This document shows positions 10,347-20,512 of a stretch of DNA of 64,000 nucleotides, in pieces. A program made the position numbers and the translations under genes. The stretch covers positions 2,715,754 to 2,779,753 of the forward strand of contig NZ_CP067129.1 of NCBI RefSeq assembly GCF_028553745.1. Direction: 5' to 3'. Each line of letters begins with the position of its first letter. The first letter of the stretch is position 1. The notes beneath the pieces were generated by a model. It ran no database searches, was not told where the DNA came from, and worked only from the letters and a program-made list of their open reading frames with translations. This DNA comes from Paracoccus seriniphilus. GTDB taxonomy: Bacteria; Pseudomonadota; Alphaproteobacteria; Rhodobacterales; Rhodobacteraceae.

Positions 10347-11036
10347 TCAGCCCAAGGCATATCCGGTGCCGCGCACGGTGCGAACCGGATTGTCACCGCC
10401 ATTCTGCATCAGCGCCTTGCGCAGACGCCCGACATGAACATCGATGGTGCGGGTATCGACATAGATGTCACGCCCCCAGACCCGGTCCAGCAGTTGTTCA
10501 CGCGACCAGACCCGCCCCGGCTTTTCCATCAATGTGGACAGCAGCCGGAATTCGGTCGGCCCCAGATGCAGCGGCTGACCACCGCGAAAGACGCGATGTT
10601 CGGCGGCATCCAGAATGATATCGCCGAAGCTGAGCCGTTCCCCCATGCTGGCGGGACGGGTGCGGCGCAGCTGCGTGCGCAGCCGTGCCATCAGCTCGAC
10701 CACGGAATAGGGTTTGACGACATAGTCGTCGGCCCCGGTTTCCAGCCCGCGCACGCGGTCGGTTTCCTCGCCACGTGCCGACAGCATGATGATGGGAATG
10801 CCGCGGGTCGCGGGATCTGCCTTGACCTGACGGCAGACTTCGATGCCGCTGACCTTGGGAAGCATCCAGTCCAGAACCAGCAGATCGGGCTGCTCCTCCT
10901 GAACCAGCAACAGCGCATCCTCGCCGTTGTCGGCAACCACAACCTCGAAACCTTCGGCTTCGAGGTTGTATTGCAGAACCTCGCGCTGTGCGCCCTCATC
11001 CTCGACGACCAGAACACAGGGGCTTTGTCGCGCCAT
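10347..11036 (-). CDS. phoB: Phosphate regulon response regulator PhoB
   Basis: A 229-residue OmpR-family regulator from the ATG at 11036. The receiver domain has acidic residues at 12-13, phosphoacceptor D56 in VLDWMLP, and the KP motif. The C-terminal winged helix contains DRVWGRDIYVDTRTIDVHVGRLRKAL, here quoted only by its ends DRVWG and RLRKAL. Phosphorylated PhoB binds Pho boxes such as the one before pstS. It is the last gene of pstSCAB-phoU-phoB, 4 bases after phoU. The partner kinase gene phoR is not in the window. Confidence 0.96.
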   Translation of the reverse strand: MARQSPCVLVVEDEGAQREVLQYNLEAEGFEVVVADNGEDALLLVQEEQPDLLVLDWMLPKVSGIEVCRQVKADPATRGIPIIMLSARGEETDRVRGLETGADDYVVKPYSVVELMARLRTQLRRTRPASMGERLSFGDIILDAAEHRVFRGGQPLHLGPTEFRLLSTLMEKPGRVWSREQLLDRVWGRDIYVDTRTIDVHVGRLRKALMQNGGDNPVRTVRGTGYALG

Positions 11037-11040
11037 AGAC

Positions 11041-11766
11041 TTAGTCTCCCGCCAGGGCCGCTCCGTCACCGGTCGGAACGTTGTTTGATTTTGGGCGTGG
11101 ATCATCCGGAAGTTCTCCCGTGACAAGATATATGACCTGTTCGGCAATCGATGTCGCGTGATCGCCCATCCGTTCGGTGTTCTTGGCGATGAAATGCAGA
11201 TGCATGCAGGCGGTAATGTTGCGCGGGTCTTCCATCATATGGGTCAGGAACTCGCGGAACAGCGCGTTATACATCTGGTCGACCTCCAGATCGCGCATGC
11301 GGACATCTTCGGCCAGTTCCGCGTCGCGGCGGATATAGCTGTCCAAGGCGTCCTGAAGCATCTTGTTGACCGCCGCACTCATCCGGCGCAGCGCCAGCCC
11401 CGAGCCCTCGATTGCGGGCATATGCGACAGGACATCGGTGCGTTTGGCGATATTCTTGGCATAATCGCCGCAGCGCTCCAGCGAAGCGCCGATCTTGATC
11501 ACCGCCAGAACCATGCGCAGATCGGTGGCTGTCGGTGCCCGCAGCGCGATCAGACGGGCGGCATCCTCGTTGATCTGCGCTTCCATCAGGTCGATGGCCT
11601 TGTCGCGGCGCCGGACCTGTTCGGCCAGTTCCTCGTCACGGTTTTCCAATGCCGTGGCTGCGTCATTGATGGCGGCCTCGACCATGCCACCCATCTTGAC
11701 GACCAGCGCCTGGATGGTTTCCAGATCGCGGTCGAATGCCGAAGAGATATGTTTGTCGCGGTTCAT
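11041..11766 (-). CDS. phoU: Phosphate transport system regulator PhoU
   Basis: A 241-residue, all-helical protein made of two repeated PhoU domains; typical segments are MGGMVEAAINDA and a second copy with ERMGDHATSIAEQV. PhoU links the state of the PstSCAB transporter to PhoR and represses the Pho response when phosphate is plentiful. The ATG at 11766 was preferred because AGGAGG lies just before it. It sits between pstB and phoB, the standard order. Confidence 0.97.
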   Translation of the reverse strand: MNRDKHISSAFDRDLETIQALVVKMGGMVEAAINDAATALENRDEELAEQVRRRDKAIDLMEAQINEDAARLIALRAPTATDLRMVLAVIKIGASLERCGDYAKNIAKRTDVLSHMPAIEGSGLALRRMSAAVNKMLQDALDSYIRRDAELAEDVRMRDLEVDQMYNALFREFLTHMMEDPRNITACMHLHFIAKNTERMGDHATSIAEQVIYLVTGELPDDPRPKSNNVPTGDGAALAGD

Positions 11767-11785
11767 TGTGCCAGCCTCCTGATCG

Positions 11786-12589
11786 TCAACCGATCCGGCC
11801 CGAGATATAGGCCTCGGTCCGCGAATCCTTCGGTTTGGTAAAGATGTCGTCGGTGTCGCCATATTCCACCAGATTGCCAAGGTGGAAGAAGGCGGTTTTC
11901 TGACTGACCCGCGCTGCCTGCTGCATGGAATGCGTGACGATCACCACCGAAAACTGCGTGCGCAGCTGCTCGATCAGCTCCTCGACCTGACCGGTCGCGA
12001 TCGGGTCCAGAGCCGAGCAGGGCTCATCCATCAACAGCACCTCGGGCGCGGTCGCCACAGCCCGCGCAATGCACAGACGCTGTTGCTGACCACCCGACAG
12101 GCCGGTGCCCGGTTCCTGCAGGCGATCCTTGACTTCGTTCCATAGGGCTGCGCCACGCAGCGACTGTTCGACGATATCATCCAACTCGTCACGATTGCGC
12201 GCCAGACCGTGGATACGCGGCCCATAGGCGACATTGTCAAAGATGGATTTCGGGAAGGGATTCGGCTTCTGGAACACCATGCCGACGCGGGCGCGCAGCT
12301 GCACCGGGTCGATGCGGCGGTCATAGATATCCTGGCCGTCCAGCCTGATCTCTCCCTCGATGCGGGCAATCGGAATGGTGTCATTCATCCGGTTGATGCA
12401 GCGCAAAAAGGTCGATTTTCCGCAGCCGGACGGACCGATAAAGGCGGTGACCGTCTTGTCCAGAATTTCGACATTCACATCCTTGATGGCATGTTTGTCG
12501 CCGTAATAGACCTGCACATTCCTTGCCGAGATCTTGATTTCGTCCTGGTCCACGGCGTTCTCCACTCGGTCTCGGTTCATGTCATACAT
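11786..12589 (-). CDS. pstB: Phosphate ABC transporter ATP-binding protein PstB
   Basis: A 267-residue ATPase. Walker [10 protein letters not shown] is at 52-60; the signature [14 protein letters not shown] and Walker [13 protein letters not shown] follow, with a switch histidine in VTHSMQQA. It powers phosphate import through PstA and PstC. AAAGGAGG precedes the ATG. It sits 20 bases after pstA in the same operon. Confidence 0.98.
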   Translation of the reverse strand: MYDMNRDRVENAVDQDEIKISARNVQVYYGDKHAIKDVNVEILDKTVTAFIGPSGCGKSTFLRCINRMNDTIPIARIEGEIRLDGQDIYDRRIDPVQLRARVGMVFQKPNPFPKSIFDNVAYGPRIHGLARNRDELDDIVEQSLRGAALWNEVKDRLQEPGTGLSGGQQQRLCIARAVATAPEVLLMDEPCSALDPIATGQVEELIEQLRTQFSVVIVTHSMQQAARVSQKTAFFHLGNLVEYGDTDDIFTKPKDSRTEAYISGRIG

Positions 12590-12609
12590 CTCTGGCCTCC
12601 TTTCAGCCC

Positions 12610-13923
12610 TTACCAGCGGCGCTCAAAACGGCTGCGCAGGAAGATGGCGATTGCGTTCATCATCACGAGAAAGCCCAACAGCACCAGAATAGCGGCCGAA
12701 GTGCGTGCAACGAAACCCCGTTCCGGGCTGTCGGCCCAGATGAAGATCTGCGTCGGCAGCGCTGTCGAGGCATCAAAGGGCGTTGCCGGTGCCGCCGTCA
12801 CAAAGGCATTCATGCCGATCAGCAGCAGCGGTGCCGTTTCCCCAAGGGCCTGCGCCAGGCCGATGATCGTGCCGGTCAGGATGCCCGGCATGGCCAGAGG
12901 CAGGACGTGACCAAAGACCACCTGCTGCTTGGAGGCGCCGATTCCCAGCGCCGCCTCGCGGATCGAGGGCGGCACCGCCTTCAACGCCGCACGGGTGGCG
13001 ATGATGATCGTCGGCAGCGTCATCAGCGCCAGCGTCAGCCCGCCGACAAAGGGCGCAGACCTTGGCATCCCGAACCAGCCCAGAAACACCGCCAGGGCAA
13101 GCAGGCCGAAAACGACCGAGGGCACGGCGGCCAGATTGTTGATATTCACCTCGATCACATCGCTGAACCGGTTCTTGGGCGCGAATTCCTCAAGATAGAT
13201 CGCAGCGCCGATTCCCAGCGGAAAAGAGATCAGAAAGCAGACAAGCAGCGCATAAGCCGAACCGATGATCGCACCGCGCAGACCGGCGAGTTCAGGAAAG
13301 CGGGAATCCGCATTGGTGATCAGCCCCCAGTTCAGCGGCAGGGTGATGCGGCCCTGATCCTTCAATTCCTGAAAGGCGGCAATATCCGCATCGCTGAGGC
13401 GTCGATGCGATTCATCCGAATCGACATCCACATTGCCCTTGTTCAGCTGATCATAGGGGTCCGAGACCGGCACATTGATTTCGACCGATCTGCCGATCAG
13501 CGAGGGATCGGCCACGACCTCGTCACGCACCAGGAACTGGGCGGCATTGGACAGGATGCCCGAAAGCCCCTTCAGTTCCGAACTGTCTGCCTCGGGGAAA
13601 GTCCCCTGCATCGCGTCGCGCATGATGCGGCGATAATTTCCCTTTGCCGGGTTCTCGGGATCGACCAGTTCGGCCGAAACCGGAACCTCGATTGCAACAT
13701 GGGTCTGACGGAACGCCTGCGTCCCACCCGAGATCAGCGTCCACAGCAGGATCGCCAGCATCAGGAATGCCAATCCGATCGCGCCCAGACCAAGACCGCG
13801 AAGGATCGTCTCGTTCCGGCGACGGCGGGACAGGTTCTTGCGGAACCGCTCCGAGGTCCAGTCATGGTTGCGCGCCAGAGAGCCGCTTGATTGATCGGTC
13901 ATGTCGCTTCGAGCCTCAGTCAT
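12610..13923 (-). CDS. pstA: Phosphate ABC transporter permease PstA (long form)
   Basis: A 437-residue permease. About 150 residues precede the transport domain: one membrane helix (residues 40-65) and a periplasmic segment, as in the long alphaproteobacterial PstA proteins with an N-terminal DUF3333 region. Five or six helices with the permease signature ([13 protein letters not shown]) follow. The ATG at 13923 overlaps the pstC stop as ATGACTGA, suggesting translational coupling. An in-frame ATG at 13902 with GAGG upstream is a possible alternative. It imports phosphate with PstC. Confidence 0.95.
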   Translation of the reverse strand: MTEARSDMTDQSSGSLARNHDWTSERFRKNLSRRRRNETILRGLGLGAIGLAFLMLAILLWTLISGGTQAFRQTHVAIEVPVSAELVDPENPAKGNYRRIMRDAMQGTFPEADSSELKGLSGILSNAAQFLVRDEVVADPSLIGRSVEINVPVSDPYDQLNKGNVDVDSDESHRRLSDADIAAFQELKDQGRITLPLNWGLITNADSRFPELAGLRGAIIGSAYALLVCFLISFPLGIGAAIYLEEFAPKNRFSDVIEVNINNLAAVPSVVFGLLALAVFLGWFGMPRSAPFVGGLTLALMTLPTIIIATRAALKAVPPSIREAALGIGASKQQVVFGHVLPLAMPGILTGTIIGLAQALGETAPLLLIGMNAFVTAAPATPFDASTALPTQIFIWADSPERGFVARTSAAILVLLGFLVMMNAIAIFLRSRFERRW

Positions 13924-15292
13924 AGAGTTCACGGTATTTGTGCACGACGCGCAGGGCGACGATATTGATCAGCAGGGTCACGATGAACAGCATCAGACCC
14001 AGCGCAAAGGCGGCCAGTGTCTTGGGGCTGTCAAAGGCGGTGTCGCCGATCAGCAGGGTCACGATCTGAACGGTCACCGTGGTGACACTGTCCAGCGGGT
14101 TGATCGTCATCTTGGCAATAAGACCCGCCGCCATCACCACGATCATGGTTTCACCGATGGCACGGCTGATGGCCAGAAGAACGCCCCCGACGATGCCCGG
14201 GATGGCCGCCGGGAACAGCACCTTCAACACGGTTTCCGAGCGCGTCGCACCCAGGGCCATGCTGCCGTCGCGCAGGCTGCCGGGAACCGCTGACAGCGCA
14301 TCATCGGCGAAGGAGGAAATGAACGGGATCAGCATGATCCCCATGACCCCGCCCGCGGCAAGCGCAGTATTGGGGGCCACCGGAATCCCCAGCGCCTCGC
14401 CCCAGGCGCGGATTGCCGGGGCCACGGTCAGAATGGCAAAGAAGCCGTAAACAACGGTCGGGATGCCCGCCAGGATCTCGAGGACCGGCTTGGCAACGGC
14501 GCGAAAGCGCTTGCTGGCAAATTCGTTCAGATAGATCGCCGACATCAGCCCGACCGGAACGGCGATCATGATCGCGACAAAGGTAATGACCAGCGTGCCC
14601 ATCAGCACCGGAAGCCAGCCGAATGCGCCTTCTGCGGCAATCTGATCGGCACGGATCGGCATCTGCGGTTCCCACTGGGTGCCAAAGAGGAAATCGGTTA
14701 GCGGCACCATCTGGAAGAAGCGGATCGATTCAAAGACCAGCGACAGGACGATGCCCAGGGTCACGAAGATGGCCGCGACAGAACAGGAAATCAGCAGCCC
14801 GAGAATGATCCGCTCGACCGCCTGACGGGCCCGGAAATGGGCCGAGACCGACCTGCGCGTCACGTAGAGCGCGGCGGCAATCACCGCGGCAACAACCGCG
14901 ACCAGCAACCAGCCCGAAAGCGCCCACAGCAGGTTCAGCCGCGCGGCGGCATCGATCTTCCACTGCTCGGGGGTGCCAAAGATCCGTCCCTGCGAAATCG
15001 ACTGGATCTCGCTTTGAACCAACTGGCGTGCGCCATGGTCCAATGAATCCAGCGCTTCATGGGGCAGACCTGCCATCACGATCGAGTTGATGACCGCCCC
15101 CTGCAGGGCCAGCCACAAGAGTGTGACCACGATGGCGGGCACCAGAACGGCCAATGCAGCATACAATCCGTGGAACATTCCCAGAGAATGGAGACGTTGC
15201 CCGCCGTCGCGCAGGGCCAATGCGGCCCGTCTGTTCATCATATATCCAGCAAGCGCCGCCGTAAGCAGCATCGCAAAGGCTATTCCCGTCAT
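13916..15292 (-). CDS. pstC: Phosphate ABC transporter permease PstC (long form)
   Basis: A 458-residue permease, longer than E. coli PstC because of an N-terminal extension with extra membrane helices before the transport domain. The permease signature reads DGSMALGATRSETVLKV-like, quoted here as GSMALGATRSE. It forms the membrane channel with PstA. GAGG lies correctly before the ATG at 15292; the upstream ATG at 15307 has no ribosome site. A hairpin separates it from pstS. Confidence 0.95.
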   Translation of the reverse strand: MTGIAFAMLLTAALAGYMMNRRAALALRDGGQRLHSLGMFHGLYAALAVLVPAIVVTLLWLALQGAVINSIVMAGLPHEALDSLDHGARQLVQSEIQSISQGRIFGTPEQWKIDAAARLNLLWALSGWLLVAVVAAVIAAALYVTRRSVSAHFRARQAVERIILGLLISCSVAAIFVTLGIVLSLVFESIRFFQMVPLTDFLFGTQWEPQMPIRADQIAAEGAFGWLPVLMGTLVITFVAIMIAVPVGLMSAIYLNEFASKRFRAVAKPVLEILAGIPTVVYGFFAILTVAPAIRAWGEALGIPVAPNTALAAGGVMGIMLIPFISSFADDALSAVPGSLRDGSMALGATRSETVLKVLFPAAIPGIVGGVLLAISRAIGETMIVVMAAGLIAKMTINPLDSVTTVTVQIVTLLIGDTAFDSPKTLAAFALGLMLFIVTLLINIVALRVVHKYRELYD

Positions 15293-15311
15293 CGCGACCT
15301 CGTGCAAAATT

Positions 15312-15340
15312 GCCCCGCCCGGATGGTTCCGGGCGGGGCT
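15312..15340 (-). terminator. Attenuator between pstS and pstC
   Basis: A perfect 11-bp GC stem (15312-15322 with 15329-15339, 6-base loop) lies just after the pstS stop and is followed on the reverse strand by AATTTTGC. A partial terminator here would make more of the binding protein PstS than of the membrane parts. Confidence 0.7.
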
Positions 15341-15352
15341 GGTAAGAAATGG

Positions 15353-16402
15353 TTACTCGGTCACTTCAAGCTTGACCGAACCGGTCGTGACAGCTTCCTG
15401 CAGCGCAGCGCGTTCGGCGTCATCCAATGCGACCAGACCACGCTCTTCCAGATATCCACCGGGTGCCAGGGCGTTTTCCGACATGTATTCCTCGACGAAT
15501 TCCTGCAGATTCGGGATCACGCCGCGATGCGCGTTCTTGACGTAGAAGAACAGCGGACGCGACAGCGGATAGTCCCCCGAAGCAATGGTCTCCATCGTAG
15601 ACTCGACGCCGTTCAGCTTGACGTCTTTCAGCGTGTCCCGGTTTTCGAACAGGAAGGAATAGCCAAAGATGCCCAGGGCGTTGGGGTCGCTGTTCAGACG
15701 CTGCACGATCAGATTGTCGTTTTCACCAGCTTCGATGAACGGACCGTCGGTGCGCATGCGCGAGCAGTTTTCCTTGACCCAGTCGTCATTGCCCGAAGCT
15801 TCGGCGATGGCCTCGATTTCCTCGATCGATTCACAGCCGGCATGCATGGCCAGCTCGACGAAAGCATCGCGGGTCCCCGAGGTCGGGGGCGGGCCCAGAA
15901 CAACGATATCGGTGTCGGGCAGCGAGCTGTCGATTTCCGACCATTTCGTATAGGGGTTCGCAACCATCTTGCCGTCCTGGGGCACTTCGGCGGCCAGAGC
16001 CATGAAGACCTGGGCCAGCGTCAGGTTCCAGTCGGTCTCATTCTCGCGGCTGACGGCCAGCGACAGACCGTCATATCCGATCAGGGCTTCCGAGATATCG
16101 GTCACGCCATTGCTGACGCAGAGATCGTATTCCGATTTCTTCATGGCGCGCGAAGCACCGGTCAGATCGGCGGTATCTTCACCAATGCCCTCGCAGAAGA
16201 TCTGCATGCCACCACCGGTGCCGGTCGATTCGACGATCGGCGCGGGCGCTCCGGTCTGATTGGCGAATTCTTCTGCCACGGCTTGGGTATAGGGGAAAAC
16301 GGTCGACGAACCGACGATGCGGATCTGGTCGCGTGCAGCGGCGGCGGTCGCCGAAACCGCGATCAATGCAATCGCCGATACGGTGAATTTCGTGGTGTTC
16401 AT
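15353..16402 (-). CDS. pstS: Phosphate ABC transporter substrate-binding protein PstS
   Basis: A 349-residue periplasmic protein. A signal peptide (about 1-22, ending ATAAAA) precedes the phosphate-binding motif RIVGSSTVFPYT. The later motifs ESTGTGGGMQ and PPPTSGTRDAF also match PstS loops that bind phosphate. It delivers phosphate to PstCA. AGGAGTG precedes the ATG. It is the first gene of the operon, behind a Pho box. Confidence 0.97.
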   Translation of the reverse strand: MNTTKFTVSAIALIAVSATAAAARDQIRIVGSSTVFPYTQAVAEEFANQTGAPAPIVESTGTGGGMQIFCEGIGEDTADLTGASRAMKKSEYDLCVSNGVTDISEALIGYDGLSLAVSRENETDWNLTLAQVFMALAAEVPQDGKMVANPYTKWSEIDSSLPDTDIVVLGPPPTSGTRDAFVELAMHAGCESIEEIEAIAEASGNDDWVKENCSRMRTDGPFIEAGENDNLIVQRLNSDPNALGIFGYSFLFENRDTLKDVKLNGVESTMETIASGDYPLSRPLFFYVKNAHRGVIPNLQEFVEEYMSENALAPGGYLEERGLVALDDAERAALQEAVTTGSVKLEVTE

Positions 16403-16472
16403 GGATCACTCCTGGGTCGGTCATTTCCCTGAAAGGGCTGCCCCCGACCTAAGCGTGAAGAATGACGCTCAC

Positions 16473-16501
16473 ACGACAAATAGATGACAGTTATGTAACA
16501 G
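16473..16501 (-). promoter_or_regulatory. Pho box (PhoB operator), three repeats
   Basis: Read on the reverse strand: CTGTTAC (16495-16501), CTGTCAT (16484-16490) and TTGTCGT (16473-16479), each separated by 4 bases, giving the 11-base spacing of PhoB sites. The middle repeat is a perfect consensus. It lies about 70 bases before the pstS start, so the operon should be induced by phosphate starvation. Confidence 0.9.
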
Positions 16502-16542
16502 CACCGACCAGAAGCCCGGCCGACACCCTGCGGTTGTCACAT

Positions 16543-17643
16543 TCAGCCGATTTCACCACGTTTCCCGCCGGTCTGGGCACGATCCATCATCAGATGATCC
16601 AACAGGACGCAGGCAGCCATGGCCTCGGCCACCGGCACGGCACGGATTCCGACGCAGGGATCATGACGGCCCTTGGTGATCAGATCGACCTCCTGCCCAT
16701 GCTGGTTGATCGTCTTGCGTGGCGTTGTGATCGAACTGGTCGGCTTGACCGAAAAGCGCACCGCGATGTCCTGCCCGGTCGAGATTCCGCCCAGAATCCC
16801 CCCCGCGTGATTGGACAGGAACTGCGGACCGTCCGGACCCATGCGGATTTCATCGGCATTTTCCGTGCCCGTCAGCGCGGCGGCAGCCATGCCTTCGCCG
16901 ATTTCGACGCCCTTGACCGCGTTGATCGACATCATGGCTGCTGCCAGATCGGTATCCAGCTTGGCATAGACGGGGGCACCCAGCCCGGCGGGACAGCCCT
17001 GGATCAGCACTTCGAGCGCCGCGCCGACGCTGTTCCGGGATTTGCGGATGCCATCCAGATAATCCGACCATGCCTGGACTGCGGTCGCATCGGGCAGAAA
17101 GAACGGGTTGCCGGAAATGGCCTGCGGATCAAAGCGGGCGCGATCCAGATGCATCTCGCCCATCTGCACCATGTAGCCGGTGATCTTCAGTTCGGGCAGC
17201 AGATGCGCCAACACCGCCTGCGCCACACCGCCCGCCGCGACCCGCGCAGCGGTTTCGCGCGCGCTGGAACGCCCGCCGCCGCGATAATCGCGCAGGCCGT
17301 ATTTCAGATGATAGCTGATATCGGCATGGCCGGGGCGAAAGCTGGTCGCGATCTCGCCGTAATCCTTGGAGCGCTGGTCGGTGTTTTCAATCATCAGCTG
17401 GATCGGCGTGCCGGTGGTGCGACCCTCGAACACGCCCGACAGGATGCGCACCTGATCGGGTTCCTTGCGCTGGGTCGTGTGTTTCGACGTGCCGGGGCGC
17501 CGACGGTCCAGGAACTGCTGGATGAACTCTTCGCTCAGCGGCACGCCGGGCGGTGTCCCATCGACGGTCGCGCCAAGCGCAGGACCGTGGCTTTCTCCCC
17601 AGGTGGTGAACCGGAATTCGCGACCGAAAGTGTTATAGCTCAT
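16543..17643 (-). CDS. aroC: Chorismate synthase
   Basis: A 366-residue enzyme of normal length. It converts 5-enolpyruvylshikimate 3-phosphate to chorismate, the last shared step of aromatic amino acid synthesis, using reduced FMN. Family signatures are visible: [14 protein letters not shown] near the N-terminus, [14 protein letters not shown], and [18 protein letters not shown]. Its ATG overlaps the mutS stop by 4 bases (ATGA), so the two are probably translated together. Confidence 0.98.
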   Translation of the reverse strand: MSYNTFGREFRFTTWGESHGPALGATVDGTPPGVPLSEEFIQQFLDRRRPGTSKHTTQRKEPDQVRILSGVFEGRTTGTPIQLMIENTDQRSKDYGEIATSFRPGHADISYHLKYGLRDYRGGGRSSARETAARVAAGGVAQAVLAHLLPELKITGYMVQMGEMHLDRARFDPQAISGNPFFLPDATAVQAWSDYLDGIRKSRNSVGAALEVLIQGCPAGLGAPVYAKLDTDLAAAMMSINAVKGVEIGEGMAAAALTGTENADEIRMGPDGPQFLSNHAGGILGGISTGQDIAVRFSVKPTSSITTPRKTINQHGQEVDLITKGRHDPCVGIRAVPVAEAMAACVLLDHLMMDRAQTGGKRGEIG

Positions 17644-20276
17644 GCGGTATCTCCGGACAGGGATTTGAGTTCATAGATCAGTTCCAGCGCCTCGCGCGGG
17701 GACATTGCATCGGGATGCACGTCTTTCAACCGCGCGTCCAGAGGGCTGGCCTGACTTTTGGCGGGCTGGGCCACAGGGGGCGCGGCGCGAAACAGCGGCA
17801 GATCATCGATCAGGGCTGCCGGGCGCGAGGCCCCCTGGCGTTCACCAGATTCCAGCGCATCCAGAACTTCGCGCGCGCGCTCGACCACCGAAGCGGGCAG
17901 CCCGGCCAGCCGCGCCACCTGCACCCCATAACTGCGATCTGCCGCGCCCTTGCGCACCTCGTGCAGGAAGATCACATCGCCTTCCCATTCGCGCACGGCC
18001 ACAGTCGCATTTTCAACCCCGTCCAGACGCGCGGAAAGGGCCGTCATCTCGTGGTAATGGGTGGCAAACAGGGCGCGACAACGATTGGCGGCGTGCAGAT
18101 GCTCCATCACCGCCCAGGCAATGGACAGGCCATCCCAGGTCGCCGTGCCGCGCCCGATTTCATCCAGAATCACCAGAGCATGATCATCGGCCTGATTCAG
18201 GATCGCCGCGGTTTCCACCATCTCGACCATGAAGGTCGACCGCCCCCGTGCCAGATCATCGGCGGCCCCCACGCGGCTGAACAGCTGGCTGACCAGACCG
18301 ATATGCGCGCGCCGGGCCGGCACGAAAGAGCCCGCCTGCGCCAGCACCGCGATCAGGGCGTTCTGGCGCAGGAAGGTCGATTTACCCGCCATGTTCGGAC
18401 CGGTCAGCAGCCAGATTGCAGGTGTTTCCCCGCTGGTCAGGTCGCAGTCATTGGCCACGAAGCTTTCCGATTTGCGCTTCAGCGCACGTTCGACAACAGG
18501 GTGACGGCCACCCTCGATCTGAAAGGCACGGCTGTCATCCATCTGCGGACGCGTCCAGCCCTCACCTGCGGCAATATCGGCAAAGGCGGCTGTCAGGTCG
18601 ATCTCGGCCAGCGCCCGCGCCGCTGTCCCGATCGGACCCGCCTGCGCCAGCACCGCCGAACGCAGCCGGGCGAATATCTCTCGCTCGGTCTCCAGTGCGC
18701 GGTCACGGGCATTGAGGATGCGTGTTTCCAGCTCGGACAGTTCCACGGTGGTAAAGCGGATCTGATTGGCCGTGGTCTGGCGATGGATGAAGGTCTCATT
18801 CAAGGGCGGCGCCAGCATCTTTTCAGCATGGGTGGCGGTCGTCTCGATGAAATAGCCCAGCACGTTGTTATGCTTGATCTTGAGGCTGCTGACCCCCGAG
18901 AGTTCCGCATATTGCGCCTGCATTCCCGCAATCACCGCGCGACCTTCGTCGCGCAGACGCCGGGTCTCGTCCAGATCCTCGTCAAAGCCCGGCGCAACGA
19001 AGCCGCCGTCGCGGGCCAGCAACGGCGGTTCGGCGACCAAGGCATCATCCAGAAGATCGATCAGTTCGTCATGGCCGGTCAGATCGGCGGCGGCCTCGCG
19101 CAGGATCTGCGCGGAATCCGGTGCCACCGTTTCGGCAATCAGCGCCCCCTGCGTCAGACCAGCGCGGATCGCAGCCAGATCACGCGGGCCGCCGCGCTCC
19201 AGCGCCAGACGTGACAGCGCACGGTCCATATCGGGCACGCGGCCAAGGGCCTCGCGCAGATCAGTGGCCAGCCGCCGATCCTCGACCAGTTGCGCCACGG
19301 CGTCCTGCCGGGCCTGTATCAGCGCCAGATCCCGCGACGGCGCACTGATGCGCCGCTCCAGCAAGCGTCCACCTGCTGCCGTCACCGTGCGGTCAATCGC
19401 CGTCAGCAGCGAACCTTCGCGGCCACCGGACAGGGCCTGCGTCAGCTCCAGATTGCGCCGGGTTGCCGCATCGATCTGCATCGCCCCTCCCGCGGATTCG
19501 CGGACCGGTGGGCGCATCAGCGGCAGTTTGCCCTTTTGAGTCATATCCAGGTAGTCGACGATCGCACCCATTGCCGACAGTTCGGCGCGTTCAAAGCTGC
19601 CAAAGCCGTCCAATGTTTCCACGCCGTAAAGCGCACAAAGCCTGCGCGCGCCGGCGGTGCTGTCAAAGGCGCCTGCAGGCAGATCGGTCAGTTGCGCGTC
19701 GGATTCGGCCGCCAGATCTTCCAGCCCCGATCCCTCGAGCGCCAGCAATTCGCGCGGTGCCAGCCGCGCCAGTTCCGGCGCAAGGCGCGACAGGGGACAG
19801 GGCATGACCTGAAATGCGCCGGTCGAAATGTCCACCCATGCCAGCGCTCCTTCCTCGCGGATCTGCGCGAAGGCTGCCAGAAAGTTGTGACGCCGCGCCT
19901 CCAGCAGGGTTTCCTCGGTCAGCGTGCCCGGCGTCACCAACCGCACGACATCGCGCGCCACGACCGATTTCGAGCCGCGCTTGCGGGCCTCGGCCGGGTC
20001 TTCCATCTGTTCCGCAATGGCAACGCGAAAGCCCTTGCGGATCAGGGTCAGCAGGTAACCTTCGGCCGCATGGACCGGCACGCCGCACATCGGGATCGGC
20101 TGTCCGCCATGCGTGCCTCTCTTGGTCAGGGCGATGTCCAGCGCGGCGGCGGCCTGCACTGCGTCATCAAAGAACATCTCGTAGAAATCGCCCATACGAT
20201 AGAACAGAAGCGCGCCGGGGTTCGCCTCGCGGATCGCAAGATATTGCGCCATCATCGGGGTGGGCTGATCGCTCAT
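17640..20276 (-). CDS. mutS: DNA mismatch repair protein MutS
   Basis: An 878-residue protein. The N-terminal mismatch-binding domain has [14 protein letters not shown] at about 22-35, containing the F-x-E motif that contacts the mispair. The C-terminal ATPase has Walker [10 protein letters not shown] near 625, and the family signature ([18 protein letters not shown]) follows. It recognises base mismatches and recruits MutL. AAGGA precedes the ATG at 20276. It is followed directly by aroC, an overlap with no obvious functional link. Confidence 0.98.
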   Translation of the reverse strand: MSDQPTPMMAQYLAIREANPGALLFYRMGDFYEMFFDDAVQAAAALDIALTKRGTHGGQPIPMCGVPVHAAEGYLLTLIRKGFRVAIAEQMEDPAEARKRGSKSVVARDVVRLVTPGTLTEETLLEARRHNFLAAFAQIREEGALAWVDISTGAFQVMPCPLSRLAPELARLAPRELLALEGSGLEDLAAESDAQLTDLPAGAFDSTAGARRLCALYGVETLDGFGSFERAELSAMGAIVDYLDMTQKGKLPLMRPPVRESAGGAMQIDAATRRNLELTQALSGGREGSLLTAIDRTVTAAGGRLLERRISAPSRDLALIQARQDAVAQLVEDRRLATDLREALGRVPDMDRALSRLALERGGPRDLAAIRAGLTQGALIAETVAPDSAQILREAAADLTGHDELIDLLDDALVAEPPLLARDGGFVAPGFDEDLDETRRLRDEGRAVIAGMQAQYAELSGVSSLKIKHNNVLGYFIETTATHAEKMLAPPLNETFIHRQTTANQIRFTTVELSELETRILNARDRALETEREIFARLRSAVLAQAGPIGTAARALAEIDLTAAFADIAAGEGWTRPQMDDSRAFQIEGGRHPVVERALKRKSESFVANDCDLTSGETPAIWLLTGPNMAGKSTFLRQNALIAVLAQAGSFVPARRAHIGLVSQLFSRVGAADDLARGRSTFMVEMVETAAILNQADDHALVILDEIGRGTATWDGLSIAWAVMEHLHAANRCRALFATHYHEMTALSARLDGVENATVAVREWEGDVIFLHEVRKGAADRSYGVQVARLAGLPASVVERAREVLDALESGERQGASRPAALIDDLPLFRAAPPVAQPAKSQASPLDARLKDVHPDAMSPREALELIYELKSLSGDTA

Positions 20277-20379
20277 GGGGGTCCTTCATCTGCGGTTAGA
20301 GGCGGTTCTAGCTGTCTGCGCCCGGCTTGAAAACCGCGCTTTCACCTTGCAGCATTCATCCGCCGCACTATGTTCATCG

Positions 20380-20470
20380 CATACCTCGGGGGGCCCGGCA
20401 CCGGGCTGAGACGCGATTCGCGGACCCGTTGAACCTGATCCGGTTAGCGCCGGCGGAGGGAAGGTTTCGC
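20380..20470 (+). ncRNA. TPP riboswitch (THI element)
   Basis: The conserved parts are in order: a G-rich stretch from 20387, CTGAGA at 20405-20410, ACCCGTTGAACCTGAT from 20424, then GGTTAGCGCCGGCGGAGGGA ending at 20461. The 5' and 3' ends can form stem P1 (CCTC with GAGG). It lies 50 bases before thiB and should turn the thiBPQ operon off when thiamine pyrophosphate is abundant. Confidence 0.95.
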
Positions 20471-20512
20471 TGTCCTTTCTTTCGCAATCAGAACCTGAAA
20501 GGAGGCCCGGCG

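Noticed and set aside
15059..16432. Open frame of about 457 codons antisense to pstS and pstC
   Set aside because: Crosses two certain genes and the Pho operon attenuator; composition is that of a shadow frame.
17715..19214. Open frame of about 500 codons antisense to mutS
   Set aside because: High GC makes long antisense frames; mutS on the other strand is certain, and the antisense product has no recognisable domain.
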